Shown here: piece after piece, positions 18,970 to 28,335 of the stretch | Layout: every line of letters starts with the position of its first letter | Position numbering within the stretch: position 1 is the first letter of the stretch | From: an uncultured Marivita sp. | GTDB taxonomy: Bacteria; Pseudomonadota; Alphaproteobacteria; Rhodobacterales; Rhodobacteraceae | Length of the DNA stretch: 58,848 nucleotides | Direction of reading: 5' to 3' | Assembly (NCBI GenBank): GCA_947503115.1 | Contig: CANNCS010000010.1 | Location: 1-58,848, forward strand | Made by a program: the position numbers and the translations under genes | Notes under the pieces: generated by a model | Database searches by the model: none | The model's input: the letters and a program-made list of their open reading frames with translations, nothing else | What the model was told of the DNA's origin: nothing

Positions 18970-19836
18970 ATGACAGAGACCAACAACCGCTTGGGCATCT
19001 GGCTGATGGTGGCAACCACATTCGTATTCGCGATGCAGGACGGCCTGTCGCAACATCTGGCCAGCGAATACAACGTGCTGATGGTGGTGATGATCCGCTA
19101 CTGGTTCTTCGCCGCCTTCGTCATGTTTGTCGCCAGTCGCCGGGCCGGAGGCTTGCGCGCGGCCGCTGCGACGTCGCAACCGCTTCTGCAAGGCTTTCGC
19201 GGACTTCTGCTAGCGACCGAAATCTGCGTCATGGTGCTTGGCTTCACCTATCTGGGCCTTGTGGAGAGCCATGCGATCTTTGCCTGCTATCCCCTTCTCA
19301 TCGCAGCCCTGTCTGGCCCGATCCTTGGCGAACAAGTGGGCTGGCGGCGCTGGACGGCGATTGGGGTCGGGTTCATCGGTATTCTGGTCATCCTACAACC
19401 TGGCTTCGGCGTCTTTTCACCGCTTGCGATCATCCCGGCGGTTTCCGCGCTGATGTTCGCTCTTTACGGCCTACTCACCCGTTACGCCGCTCGCAAAGAC
19501 AGCGCCGCCACCAGCTTTTTCTGGACAGGCACAGTAGGCGCAGCGTTCATGACATTGATCGGCATCTGGTTCTGGGAACCAATGACGCCAGCGGACTGGT
19601 CAATGATGGCGCTGCTTTGTGTAACCGGCGCGACCGGGCATTACCTGCTGATCAAATGCTACGACGTTGCCGAGGCCAGTGCGGTGCAACCTTTCGCCTA
19701 CTTGCAATTGCCCTTCGCGGCGAGCCTTGGGATCATGGTTTTTGGCGAAGCCATCCGCCCTAATGTGGTCTTTGGGGCCAGCCTGATCGTCGGCGCGGGC
19801 CTATTCACCCTGTGGCGCCAGCGGCAAAAGGGTTGA
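18970..19836 (+). CDS. DMT-superfamily (EamA) transporter
   Basis: A 288-residue integral membrane protein with about ten hydrophobic segments arranged as two EamA repeats. The first repeat begins LGIWLMVATTFVFAMQDGLS. The second ends SLIVGAGLFTLWRQRQ. EamA proteins export small metabolites such as amino acids or nucleobases, or take up solutes; the substrate here cannot be read. The start follows the mnmD stop by a single base, so the two are likely co-transcribed, although a functional link to tRNA modification is not obvious. Its last 36 bp overlap the 3' end of the convergent lytic transglycosylase gene. Confidence 0.85.
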   Translation: MTETNNRLGIWLMVATTFVFAMQDGLSQHLASEYNVLMVVMIRYWFFAAFVMFVASRRAGGLRAAAATSQPLLQGFRGLLLATEICVMVLGFTYLGLVESHAIFACYPLLIAALSGPILGEQVGWRRWTAIGVGFIGILVILQPGFGVFSPLAIIPAVSALMFALYGLLTRYAARKDSAATSFFWTGTVGAAFMTLIGIWFWEPMTPADWSMMALLCVTGATGHYLLIKCYDVAEASAVQPFAYLQLPFAASLGIMVFGEAIRPNVVFGASLIVGAGLFTLWRQRQKG

Positions 19837-21774
19837 TCCCTTCAGCTCTTCTGAAAACGGAACCGGGTGAGGGTCACGCCCCAGCCGAGCGCGATAGATA
19901 GGCAGGCTTTCGGTCACGCGCATTACGTAGTTGCGAGTCTCGGTAAACGGGATGTGCTCGATCCAGTCGATGATATCCATGTCCCCGCGCCGTGGATCAC
20001 CACGCTCTTGCATCCAGCGTTCTGGCCGACTTGGACCGGCATTGTAACCCGCAGCAATCATCACTGCATTGCCGTTGAACTGCTGCGCCAAGCGTTCAAG
20101 ATAAGTCGCGCCAAGCACCGCATTGTAGGTTGGATCGGTCAACAATTTGGTCTCGGAATATTCGACATCCAGCCACCCGGCGACCTCTTGAGCCGTACGC
20201 GGCATCACCTGCATCAACCCGCGCGCACCCACCGGGGAAATCACACCCGGATCGAATTCGGATTCGCGCCGGGCAATCGACAGGACAAGCTCAGTCGGCA
20301 CGGGATGCTGGATCTGCGCTAGAGGATGAAGTGCGTAGTAGGGCGCGTGAACCTCGTGTCCATATTGCGCCGCCCGCTTGCCCAGCATCACCTGCACATG
20401 GGGCAAACCCAGATCCTCCAACATTTGCCCCATTTGTCCGATTTGCGTCCGATCAAGCGACTCGGAAAGATGTGTCAGAAATCGTTCCGCCAAGACATTT
20501 TCTTCGGCATCCAGAAGCAGAATGGCTGCATTGAACACAGAGGATTGCGTAAAGATCGCATCGCGCCAATCGGGAAAAACCTCGGTGCCTGCAAGTAAGG
20601 GATCAGGCGGTAGCCCCCCCGCCTCAGCAGCCAGTAACCCGTAAAATGACGTCTGATATTGCGCACCAAACGCAAAGGCCTGCGTCGCGCCCGCTGCGTC
20701 CCCAGCCGCATCAAGCGCACGGCCGAGCCAATATCCAGCACGGCCCAACGAAATCGGAGAGTCGACCCCCCTGCGGAGCGCCCGAAAATGCGTTGCGGCC
20801 CGCTCTGGCGCATCTAGAAAGCGCAAGGAAAGATAGCCTGCCAACCATTCCAGGTCCGCAAAGGAAGACCCGTCCGCCAAGTGGTGCGACGCGGCAACAT
20901 CGTAGGCATCCTGGTAACGCTTGTCCCACATAAGGCGCCGCACAAGATCATCCCGTTGCCGCGCCCAGATATCCGGTCGGCCCAGCGTTTCGCGTGACGA
21001 AGACCGCGCCAGTAGCAATTCCACAGCGTCATCGGTCCGCCCTTTGCGTACACGCCATGCAAACCGTTCATACGCCAAACCAGCATCCGCACTTAGGGTC
21101 GCGGGAATAGCTTCGATCAAAGTATCGACACCCGCAGCATCGGCACGCAGTGCCATTCGCGCTTCGGCCAATGCTCGCCAATCTCCCCCCACCAAAGGCA
21201 ACATGGCGCGCGCGTTGCTTGCGCTGCCGCGCCAAAGCATCGCATCCAGACGCGCAGTGTGATGCGGATTGAGAAAATCGCCATAGCTTGCGACGAATGC
21301 GTCTTGTTCATCCGATGTCAGCGTGAGCGTTGTCCAAGCACGCAATACCACCTCATCGGCCGCCTGCCGGTCATCCGCAGTCAGCAAAGCTCGCGCCAGA
21401 GATAACGCCCCTGCCCCTGTTTCCGGAACATGGTCGGCATAAAACATACGGATCGCCTCGGCAGGAGCAGCGGTCATCGCGCTTTCGCTTTTCTCCTTGA
21501 GATAGGGCAATCCCGGCCAATCCGGGTTCCGTGACAGAAAATCCTGTACCTCGCGTGGCTTTCCAAGACCTTCGCGCAATGAATGCCAAAGGATCACATC
21601 CAAACCCGCTTGCCCATCGCCTCGGGCCTCGATCTGCGCTGCAGCCCAATTGCCATCGCGCATGAGGTCCATCGCTCGCTCTAGAGGGCGGGCATTGCCC
21701 TGCGCCGAAACAGCCAACGGAAGAGATAGCAGAACCGTCGTCAAGATCGCGATACGCCGAAACATGGCTTGCAT
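19801..21774 (-). CDS. slt: Soluble lytic murein transglycosylase (Slt70-like)
   Basis: Lytic transglycosylases cleave the MurNAc-GlcNAc bond in peptidoglycan with formation of 1,6-anhydroMurNAc. The 657-residue protein has a signal peptide (about residues 1-24, ending AVSAQG), then a long helical superhelix (about 25-470) like the U/L domains of Slt70. The catalytic SLT domain has SIARRESEFDPG with the acid/base Glu near residue 502, GARGLMQVMPRTA and the AGYNAGP motif. Two ATGs lie 9 bp apart at the start (21774 and 21765), and the GGAG site does not decide cleanly between them. The gene overlaps the DMT transporter tail by 36 bp. It acts in the periplasm. Confidence 0.92.
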   Translation of the reverse strand: MQAMFRRIAILTTVLLSLPLAVSAQGNARPLERAMDLMRDGNWAAAQIEARGDGQAGLDVILWHSLREGLGKPREVQDFLSRNPDWPGLPYLKEKSESAMTAAPAEAIRMFYADHVPETGAGALSLARALLTADDRQAADEVVLRAWTTLTLTSDEQDAFVASYGDFLNPHHTARLDAMLWRGSASNARAMLPLVGGDWRALAEARMALRADAAGVDTLIEAIPATLSADAGLAYERFAWRVRKGRTDDAVELLLARSSSRETLGRPDIWARQRDDLVRRLMWDKRYQDAYDVAASHHLADGSSFADLEWLAGYLSLRFLDAPERAATHFRALRRGVDSPISLGRAGYWLGRALDAAGDAAGATQAFAFGAQYQTSFYGLLAAEAGGLPPDPLLAGTEVFPDWRDAIFTQSSVFNAAILLLDAEENVLAERFLTHLSESLDRTQIGQMGQMLEDLGLPHVQVMLGKRAAQYGHEVHAPYYALHPLAQIQHPVPTELVLSIARRESEFDPGVISPVGARGLMQVMPRTAQEVAGWLDVEYSETKLLTDPTYNAVLGATYLERLAQQFNGNAVMIAAGYNAGPSRPERWMQERGDPRRGDMDIIDWIEHIPFTETRNYVMRVTESLPIYRARLGRDPHPVPFSEELKGSTLLPLAPQGE

Positions 21775-21896
21775 TTTCTCCTACGAAAAAGGATAGACGG
21801 CTCGCTAAAGGATAACCCGCCCCCCGCGACCTTCAACTCACATTCGCGGGACGGGTGCAACGGCGCAAGCGCCACATACGAAAAAGGAGCGTGACG

Positions 21897-22772
21897 ATGT
21901 TCAAAGGGTCTATGCCTGCACTGGTCACACCGTTCAAAAACGGTGCGGTGGATTTTGACACGCTCAAACGTATTGTCGAATGGCATGTCGATCAAGGCAG
22001 CCACGGCCTCGTGCCCGTTGGTACGACAGGCGAAAGCCCAACTCTGACCCATGAAGAACACGAAGAAGTCGTGACCTTCGTGGTCCAAGCCGCCGCCGGA
22101 CGTATTCCCGTTATCGCGGGCGCCGGGTCGAACAACACCGACGAAGCGATCCGCTTTTTGCAGCACGCCGAAAAAGCAGGCGCGCAAGCGGGTTTGGTGG
22201 TGACGCCCTATTATAACAAACCGACGCAGGATGGACTGATCCGGCACTTCACGATGCTTCATGACAGCTGTGATCTGCCAATCGTCATCTACAATATCCC
22301 CGGTCGTTCGGTTGTGGACATGACACCCAAAACCATGGGCGAGTTAGCCAAGCTGCCGCGCATTGTCGGCGTAAAAGACGCTACAGGCGATCTGGCACGC
22401 GTCTGCGCACAGCGCCTGACCTGTGGTCCGGATTTTGTCCAGCTCTCTGGCGAAGACGCAACGGCTCACGGTTTCAACGCACAGGGTGGTGTCGGCATGA
22501 TCTCTGTCACCGCCAATGTCGCCCCAGCACTCTGCTCGAAGATGCAAGAGGCAACGCTGGCGGGTGATTTCGTGACGGCGCTTGAAATCCAGGATCGACT
22601 GATGCCCCTGCATCACAGTATCTTCGTCGAACCGGGTCTGTGTGGCGCGAAATACGCAATGAGCCGGCTTGGCCTGTGTGACGAGGAAATGCGCGCACCG
22701 CTCTTCCCGGTCTCCCAGCCGACGCGAGACATGATCGACAACGGTCTGCGTCACGCGGGACTATTGAATTAA
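21897..22772 (+). CDS. dapA: 4-hydroxy-tetrahydrodipicolinate synthase
   Basis: DapA condenses pyruvate with aspartate semialdehyde, the first committed step to diaminopimelate and lysine. The 291-residue TIM-barrel protein shows [11 protein letters not shown] with T43/T44, then [13 protein letters not shown]. Tyr132 in IYNIPGRS and the Schiff-base Lys160 in VGVKDATGD complete the catalytic set. Length is normal. ATG 21897 follows an AAGGAGCG site; the longer reading from 21855 adds a basic tail absent in the family. The gene is transcribed away from the slt gene and ends at a strong bidirectional terminator. dapB lies about 10 kb downstream on the other strand. Confidence 0.97.
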   Translation: MFKGSMPALVTPFKNGAVDFDTLKRIVEWHVDQGSHGLVPVGTTGESPTLTHEEHEEVVTFVVQAAAGRIPVIAGAGSNNTDEAIRFLQHAEKAGAQAGLVVTPYYNKPTQDGLIRHFTMLHDSCDLPIVIYNIPGRSVVDMTPKTMGELAKLPRIVGVKDATGDLARVCAQRLTCGPDFVQLSGEDATAHGFNAQGGVGMISVTANVAPALCSKMQEATLAGDFVTALEIQDRLMPLHHSIFVEPGLCGAKYAMSRLGLCDEEMRAPLFPVSQPTRDMIDNGLRHAGLLN

Positions 22773-22814
22773 GCGCAATCACACTCTGCCAAGGGTTTCA
22801 CCCAAAAGAAATCA

Positions 22815-22848
22815 AAAGGCCGCGCATTGCCAGCGCGGCCTTTCTTTT
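22815..22848. terminator. Strong bidirectional intrinsic terminator
   Basis: AAAGGCCGCGC (22815-22825) pairs perfectly with GCGCGGCCTTT (22833-22843) around a 7-nt loop. TTTCTTTT follows, and on the other strand the same stem is followed by T-rich sequence. It serves both dapA and the convergent M16 peptidase gene. Confidence 0.9.
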
Positions 22849-22863
22849 ACCAATTGGTCAAAT

Positions 22864-24171
22864 TCAGGAATCCAAGCCCTCGGGCTGCCCCACCACAACG
22901 AAGTGAAGCGCATCTGGCTTGAGAATACGGGCTGCAACACGCTTGATGTCATCCAGCGTGATCGCATTCACCAGATCGTTCCGTGTATTAACATACTCCA
23001 CCGGCAGATCGTCCATCTGCATGCCAACAAGGATATTCGCGATTGTTCCGTTACCGTCAAAACGCAGCGGATACGCTCCGGTGAGATAGGTCTTTGCGGT
23101 GGCCAATTCCTCTTCGGTTACGCCATTCGCTGCCATCTTCGACCACTCATCCCGGATCACCTGAACAGCCTCGGCAATCCGATCATTCGCACTCGAGACG
23201 CGGCCGAGATAAAGCGCGGCGTGGTCCTTTGGAACAAGGTAACTGTAGACCCCATATGTCAGACCGCGCTTTTCGCGCACTTCTTCCATCAGACGCGCCT
23301 CAAAGCCGCCGCCACCAAGGATTTCATTCAGCACATAGGCAGCAAAGAAATCAGGGTCGTCGCGGGCGATTCCCTCATGACCAAAGATCGCAACCGATTG
23401 CGGCACGTCGAAAGGCACAATCGTTACACCTTCTTGGGTCGACACCGCAATGTCCTCCGGTTGCGGTGTTCCGGCTTCGGGCAAATCAGACAACAAGTTG
23501 TCCAGCAATGACGCCAGCTCCTCGGCAGAGATGTCTCCGGCAGCTCCGACATAAACACGGTCTCGGGCGAATGCGCCTTGGTGCGCAGCAATCAGATCGT
23601 CACGGGTCAGATCAGCCACGCTTTCCTCGGTCCCTTCAATGGCCGAGCCGTAGGGGTGATCACCAAACACCATATTGTCGAACGCCACCCCGACCAGATT
23701 GTCCGGGTCTTGCGCATCTGATCGGATGGCTGACACGATTTGTGCCTTCACCCGGTCAATTGCCGCCTGATCAAACCGCGGCTGCGTGATCGCATCGCGC
23801 AACAAAGCCAGCGCTTCGTCCTGATTTTCCGTAAGGAATCGCGCCGAGATCGACACCGCGTCGTCACCAATGTCAAAATCGAAACTGGCTGCCAGCGATT
23901 CTACACGTTCCGAATAAGCACGCGAATCCAGATCACCTGCCCCTTCTTCAAGTAGCCCAACCATCAGGTTCGTCGCGCCACGCTTGCCCGGCAGGTCAAG
24001 TGATGCGCCACCTTTGAACCGAAGCTCCAATGCGACAAAGGGGATGGTGTCTTCCTGCACCAGCCACGCGTTAATGCCACCGGGCGTTGCGACCTCGGCG
24101 ATATCGATTTCCGCCCGCAACGGAGTCACTGCCAGCACCATCATAGCGATCAGAGAACCAAAGAACTTCAT
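22864..24171 (-). CDS. M16-family peptidase homologue lacking the zinc motif
   Basis: A 435-residue exported protein with a signal peptide (residues 1-20, LAVTPLRAEI). It has an M16/insulinase-like fold, including the C-terminal EVREKRGLTYGVYSYLV typical of the substrate-binding R/Y pair. At the position of the HxxEH zinc motif it reads NLMVGLLEEG, so both His ligands are missing and it should be catalytically inactive. In M16B peptidases the active and inactive subunits form a heterodimer. The partner is the gene just upstream, whose stop overlaps this ATG by 4 nt. It probably acts in the periplasm as the non-catalytic half of a peptide-degrading complex. Confidence 0.9.
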   Translation of the reverse strand: MKFFGSLIAMMVLAVTPLRAEIDIAEVATPGGINAWLVQEDTIPFVALELRFKGGASLDLPGKRGATNLMVGLLEEGAGDLDSRAYSERVESLAASFDFDIGDDAVSISARFLTENQDEALALLRDAITQPRFDQAAIDRVKAQIVSAIRSDAQDPDNLVGVAFDNMVFGDHPYGSAIEGTEESVADLTRDDLIAAHQGAFARDRVYVGAAGDISAEELASLLDNLLSDLPEAGTPQPEDIAVSTQEGVTIVPFDVPQSVAIFGHEGIARDDPDFFAAYVLNEILGGGGFEARLMEEVREKRGLTYGVYSYLVPKDHAALYLGRVSSANDRIAEAVQVIRDEWSKMAANGVTEEELATAKTYLTGAYPLRFDGNGTIANILVGMQMDDLPVEYVNTRNDLVNAITLDDIKRVAARILKPDALHFVVVGQPEGLDS

Positions 24172-25511
24172 TGCGTTACCTCCTCGGCCGTCCGAAGGAA
24201 CCCAGTCACGGCATTGTCACGGTCGAACACCTCCTGTGCGGCGGCGATGATTTCCTCAGGTGTGATGGACTGCAGGATCTCTGGCCATGCGTGAACATCT
24301 TCGATGGTCAGCCCAGAGGTCAGCGCAGCCCCGTAACGGCGGGCGAGCGAATTGGAACTGTCGAGTTCGTAAACTTGCGCTGCGCGGAGCTGAAATTTGA
24401 TCCGTTCAAGCTGATCAGGATCAACACCCGTTTCGATGAACTGGGCGATGATGCGATCCATATCGGCCTCAGCCTCTTCGAGGCTTACCCCTTGAGCTGG
24501 CACGTTTACCACTCCAAAGGTCGTGTCGTCCAACGACAGACCACTGTAGAACGCCCCGGCATAGACAGCGCGCTTTTCCTCGAATTGCAGTTTCTGCGGC
24601 ATCACCGATGTTTGCGAACCACCAAGAACTTCGGCAAGCATGGTCAACGCAGCAGCTTTACGCTGGTCGCCCGGATCACGTTCGGGCGCAAGATAGGTGC
24701 GCATCACATATGGCTGCGCCACCCGCGGGTCTTCGAACGAAATCCGGCGTTCGGCCATTTGCGGTGGTTCGGACGGCCTCACACGATCGGGCAACGCGTC
24801 ATTGCGCGGGATCGGCGCGTAGTGCTCTTGTGCCAACGCCAGAACATTGTCGGGCTGGACATCGCCTGCGACGACAAGAACAGCGTTGTTGGGCGAATAG
24901 AACTGTTCGTAATACGCCAGCGCATCATCCAGATCGAGGTTCACCATCTCGTGCCGCCAGCCGATGATCGGAGTGCCGTAAGGGTGATTGAGGTATTGCG
25001 CCGCCATCCGTTGTTCGCGGAACAGCGATCCGGGGTCGTTCTCAACCCGCTGGTTGCGTTCTTCGATGATCACATCGCGCTCTGTCAGGATGTCTTCGCG
25101 GTCAAGTTGGATATTCTTCATCCGGTCCGCTTCCATTTCCATCATCAGCCCAAGCCGATCCGCCGCGACGCGCTGGAAATAAGCAGTGTAGTCGAAACTG
25201 GTAAATGCGTTGTCCCTGCCGCCGTTTGCTTTGACGACTTCGCTAAACTCGCCCGGTGCCAGCTTTTCAGTGCCTTTGAACAGAAGGTGTTCAAGAAAGT
25301 GCGCCACTCCGGACACACCTGTCTGTTCGTCCGCCGAACCGGCGCGATACCAAACCATGTGAACGACGGCTGGCGCGCGGTGGTCTTCGATCACCACAAC
25401 ATCCATTCCGTTCTCAAGCTGGAAAGTGGTGACCTGATCTTCGATCGTGTCCGCACTCAAGGGCGCGGCTGCTAGAAGGCACGCCCCGCTAAGGGCTATC
25501 AGGCGACGCAT
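24168..25511 (-). CDS. M16-family zinc peptidase (catalytic subunit)
   Basis: A 447-residue exported metallopeptidase. The signal peptide covers residues 1-20 (CLLAAAPLSAD). The inverted zinc motif HFLEH lies at residues 71-75 in GVAHFLEHLLFKGT, and the third ligand Glu lies in the downstream helix near 150. Members degrade oligopeptides or signal peptides inside a closed chamber. It starts at ATG 25511 behind GGAGGAG and is followed, with an ATGA overlap, by the inactive partner. The pair lies beside the DUF3035 lipoprotein and lspA, an order common in Rhodobacterales. The physiological substrate is not known. Confidence 0.94.
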   Translation of the reverse strand: MRRLIALSGACLLAAAPLSADTIEDQVTTFQLENGMDVVVIEDHRAPAVVHMVWYRAGSADEQTGVSGVAHFLEHLLFKGTEKLAPGEFSEVVKANGGRDNAFTSFDYTAYFQRVAADRLGLMMEMEADRMKNIQLDREDILTERDVIIEERNQRVENDPGSLFREQRMAAQYLNHPYGTPIIGWRHEMVNLDLDDALAYYEQFYSPNNAVLVVAGDVQPDNVLALAQEHYAPIPRNDALPDRVRPSEPPQMAERRISFEDPRVAQPYVMRTYLAPERDPGDQRKAAALTMLAEVLGGSQTSVMPQKLQFEEKRAVYAGAFYSGLSLDDTTFGVVNVPAQGVSLEEAEADMDRIIAQFIETGVDPDQLERIKFQLRAAQVYELDSSNSLARRYGAALTSGLTIEDVHAWPEILQSITPEEIIAAAQEVFDRDNAVTGFLRTAEEVTQ

Positions 25512-25620
25512 CGGCAGTACTCCTCCATTTTGAAGTAACGTACGATGCGTATCGGCAACTTCAAGCGTTCCAACAGATTCGTGAGCAGCTCCGAATGCAA
25601 GTGCCCACGAATTAGGTCTG

Positions 25621-26148
25621 TCAGCGAGGAGGAGCCGACGGGGTCAGCGCGCCAGCACGACGCGCCGCTTCGAGCGTCGCATACGGATCAAGCGTCTGAT
25701 TGCGGTAGATGCGATTATAGGTATCCTGCGGAACAAGGCGCCAGTTGAACAGCGACCGGCGTTCGCGGAATTCCTGATCAGCTGCAGCCAATTGTTCGCG
25801 GATGCCCGGCTCACGGCCAAACCGCGACACGCGGGCCACAAGCGCCTGATCACCAGCACCGATACCGGCCTGCACATCCAGACGTGCCGGCGACCCACCC
25901 AGTACAGCAACCGCGTCTTTCAGTGGCGTCTGATCGGTTCGGTTCTCTCCGCCCGGAGTCGGATTCGGCAGTTCACTCAGGCTTTCCGGTGCTTGCAAAG
26001 GCTTGGACGGGACAATCGAAAATTCTTCGGGCGTGCCGGAAGGATTACGCAATTGGCGCAGGTTGGTGTCTCGATCCGCCGTGTCCTGACGGGAACCGCA
26101 GGCGGTCAATGCCACCAGTGCAAGTATGATCAATGCGCGCGGCATCAT
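25621..26148 (-). CDS. DUF3035 domain-containing lipoprotein
   Basis: A 175-residue protein. It begins with a lipoprotein signal peptide whose lipobox is VALTACG, with the acylated Cys near residue 16. The mature part is Pro- and Glu-rich with NPSGTPEEFSIVPSKPL near the start, typical of DUF3035, a family of alphaproteobacterial envelope proteins without known function. The last part contains PQDTYNRIYRNQTLDPYATLEA. Two adjacent ATG codons (26148 and 26145) both fit a GGAGG site; I take the first. It sits between lspA, whose product processes lipoproteins, and the M16 peptidases, on the same strand and probably in the same operon. Confidence 0.85.
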   Translation of the reverse strand: MMPRALIILALVALTACGSRQDTADRDTNLRQLRNPSGTPEEFSIVPSKPLQAPESLSELPNPTPGGENRTDQTPLKDAVAVLGGSPARLDVQAGIGAGDQALVARVSRFGREPGIREQLAAADQEFRERRSLFNWRLVPQDTYNRIYRNQTLDPYATLEAARRAGALTPSAPPR

Positions 26149-26207
26149 GTTGTCTGCCCGCCTCCGTAGTCGCCTCACTCTTGCTTTAGCGCATCAAACC
26201 GCACTCG

Positions 26208-26678
26208 TCACGAGGCGTTTTTCCCACCCGAGAACAGCGCCAGCCCAATCGCGCCTAAAAACACCGAAATGTCCGCGACATTAAAGGCATAAGGATTGGT
26301 AAAGCCGCAACAAGACATGTTTAGAAAATCTGCAACCGCGCCATAAAGCAAACGGTCCACAACATTACCAAGCGCACCGCCGATCAACAGCCCGGCAAAG
26401 ATCAACCCCATACGCCCCGGAGGATCGCGCCGCATCCAGACCAGCACAAACAGGACAATCCCCAGCGCAACCGAGATCAGCACCCAACGTGTCCAATCCG
26501 CGTGACCTGACAAAAGTCCGAAATTGATGCCAGTGTTCCAAGCCATGCGAAAGTTGAGGTAGGGCGGAAACACGTCGATGGCCCCGACGCGGGCAAGGTC
26601 CATCGCATGAACCACCAACCACTTTGTCAGTTGATCCAAAAGAAAGACTGCTGCCGCAACGATGGCCACCAGACGCAT
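26208..26678 (-). CDS. lspA: Lipoprotein signal peptidase (signal peptidase II)
   Basis: LspA removes the signal peptide from diacylated prolipoproteins in the inner membrane. The 156-residue protein has four hydrophobic helices. The conserved NTGINFGLL occurs near residue 50, [11 protein letters not shown] near 100-110, and the catalytic aspartates are D117 in GAVADFL and D136 in FNVADISV. Length is normal. ATG 26678 follows an AAGGAGA site. It is followed by the DUF3035 lipoprotein gene, a likely substrate of the enzyme, and preceded by purH on the same strand with 45 bp between them. Confidence 0.97.
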   Translation of the reverse strand: MRLVAIVAAAVFLLDQLTKWLVVHAMDLARVGAIDVFPPYLNFRMAWNTGINFGLLSGHADWTRWVLISVALGIVLFVLVWMRRDPPGRMGLIFAGLLIGGALGNVVDRLLYGAVADFLNMSCCGFTNPYAFNVADISVFLGAIGLALFSGGKNAS

Positions 26679-26723
26679 GTTGTCTCCTTTGCCCTGCTCC
26701 GGGATTTTACCGGATGGTCAAAT

Positions 26724-28313
26724 TCAGTGCCGGAAGTGGCGCATTCCAGTCAGCACCATTGCCAGACCGGCCTCATCCGCCGCTTTGATCACTTCGTCAT
26801 CGCGCATCGACCCGCCCGGTTGAATAACGCAGGACGCGCCAGCCGCTGCCGCTTCGAGCAAACCATCGGCAAACGGGAAGAACGCATCGGACGCCACCGC
26901 GCTGCCCTTGGTCAGCGGCTCAGGCAGGCCCAGCGCCTCGGCCATACGCTCGGCCTTTTTGGCGGCGATCAACGCACTGTCCAAGCGGCTCATCTGGCCA
27001 GCGCCGACACCCACGGTTGCGCCGTCTTTGACGTAGACGATGGCGTTGGATTTGACGTGCTTTGCCACTGTCCACGCGAACAGCAGGTCGCGCATTTGGT
27101 CATCTGTCGGGGCGATCTTGGTCACGACCTTGAGGTCATCAAGGTTGATCCGCCCATTGTCGCGGTTCTGTACAAGAATGCCCCCCGACACCTGTTTCCA
27201 CGCCGTTCCCGGCTCTGCGGTGTTAGCCAAACCCGGTGCCGTCAGAAGACGCAGGTTCTTTTTCTTGGCGAACACGTCTTTCGCGTCCTGATGCGCGCCG
27301 GGGGCGATGACCACTTCGGTGAAGATCTCGGCAATCGCTTCGGCGGTTTCACCATCGAGCGTCGAGTTCAACGCGACGATCCCGCCGAACGCCGACGTCC
27401 GGTCACAGTCAAACGCCTTCTGATATGCCTCTTTCAGCGTCCGGCCCGTTGCCACACCGCAAGGGTTAGCGTGCTTGATGATCGCGCAGGCAAATCCGTC
27501 TTTCGGCAGGAACTCCGACACCAGTTCAAACGCGGCATCGGTATCGTTGATGTTGTTGTAGCTGAGTTCCTTGCCCTGAAGCTGGGTCGCCGTCGCAACA
27601 CCCGGGCGAGCCGAACCGTCGTGATAGAAAGATGCGCCCTGATGCGGGTTTTCGCCATAGCGCAGCGGCTGCGCCAGCGTGCCGGCAAACACGCGGCGGC
27701 GCGGAGTTTCTTCTCCGATGGCACCAGCCATCCATGTGCTGACGGCGGCATCATAAGCGCCAGTGCGGGCATAGGCGATCTGGGCCAGACGCTGACGGAA
27801 CGCCAGCGTGGTCTGGCCGTCATTGGCGTCAAGTTCAGTCAGCAGTGCATCGTAGTCCTCGACGTCGACCACTGTGGTCACAAAAGCGTGGTTTTTGGCA
27901 GACGCCCGGATCATCGCGGGGCCGCCAATGTCGATATTTTCGATGCAGGTGTCATAGTCAGCACCCTTGGCGACGGTTTCCTCGAACGGGTAAAGATTCA
28001 CCACCAAAAGATCGATTGGGCCGATTCCATGGTCGGCCATCGCAGCGACGTGGTCGTCGTTGTCGCGCAGCGCCAGAAGCCCGCCATGCACCATCGGGTG
28101 CAGCGTCTTCACTCGGCCATCCATCATTTCGGGAAAACCCGTCACCTCTGCGACGTCCTTTACCGGTACACCCGCATCCCGCAGCGTCTTCGCCGACCCA
28201 CCTGTGGACAGCAATTCCACGCCTCGCGCATCCAGCGCCTTGGCAAGGTCAACAAGTCCGGTCTTGTCCGAAACAGACAGAAGCGCACGGCGAAGGGGGG
28301 CGAGATTGGTCAT
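26724..28313 (-). CDS. purH: Bifunctional AICAR formyltransferase / IMP cyclohydrolase
   Basis: PurH carries out the last two steps of purine synthesis. The AICAR transformylase uses 10-formyl-THF to make FAICAR, and the IMP cyclohydrolase closes the ring. The 529-residue protein begins with the cyclohydrolase domain ([11 protein letters not shown] near residue 10, [25 protein letters not shown]). The transformylase domain follows from about residue 200 and includes KHANPCGVA and the C-terminal [17 protein letters not shown]. Length is normal. It lies between the heparinase-like gene and lspA on the same strand; the rsmB-heparinase-purH order is recurrent in Rhodobacterales. Confidence 0.97.
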   Translation of the reverse strand: MTNLAPLRRALLSVSDKTGLVDLAKALDARGVELLSTGGSAKTLRDAGVPVKDVAEVTGFPEMMDGRVKTLHPMVHGGLLALRDNDDHVAAMADHGIGPIDLLVVNLYPFEETVAKGADYDTCIENIDIGGPAMIRASAKNHAFVTTVVDVEDYDALLTELDANDGQTTLAFRQRLAQIAYARTGAYDAAVSTWMAGAIGEETPRRRVFAGTLAQPLRYGENPHQGASFYHDGSARPGVATATQLQGKELSYNNINDTDAAFELVSEFLPKDGFACAIIKHANPCGVATGRTLKEAYQKAFDCDRTSAFGGIVALNSTLDGETAEAIAEIFTEVVIAPGAHQDAKDVFAKKKNLRLLTAPGLANTAEPGTAWKQVSGGILVQNRDNGRINLDDLKVVTKIAPTDDQMRDLLFAWTVAKHVKSNAIVYVKDGATVGVGAGQMSRLDSALIAAKKAERMAEALGLPEPLTKGSAVASDAFFPFADGLLEAAAAGASCVIQPGGSMRDDEVIKAADEAGLAMVLTGMRHFRH

Positions 28314-28335
28314 GACAGCGATAGGTCCCAGATGT

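Noticed and set aside
24171-25475. A 434-codon plus-strand reading
   Set aside because: It is antisense to the M16 catalytic gene and has no protein motif.
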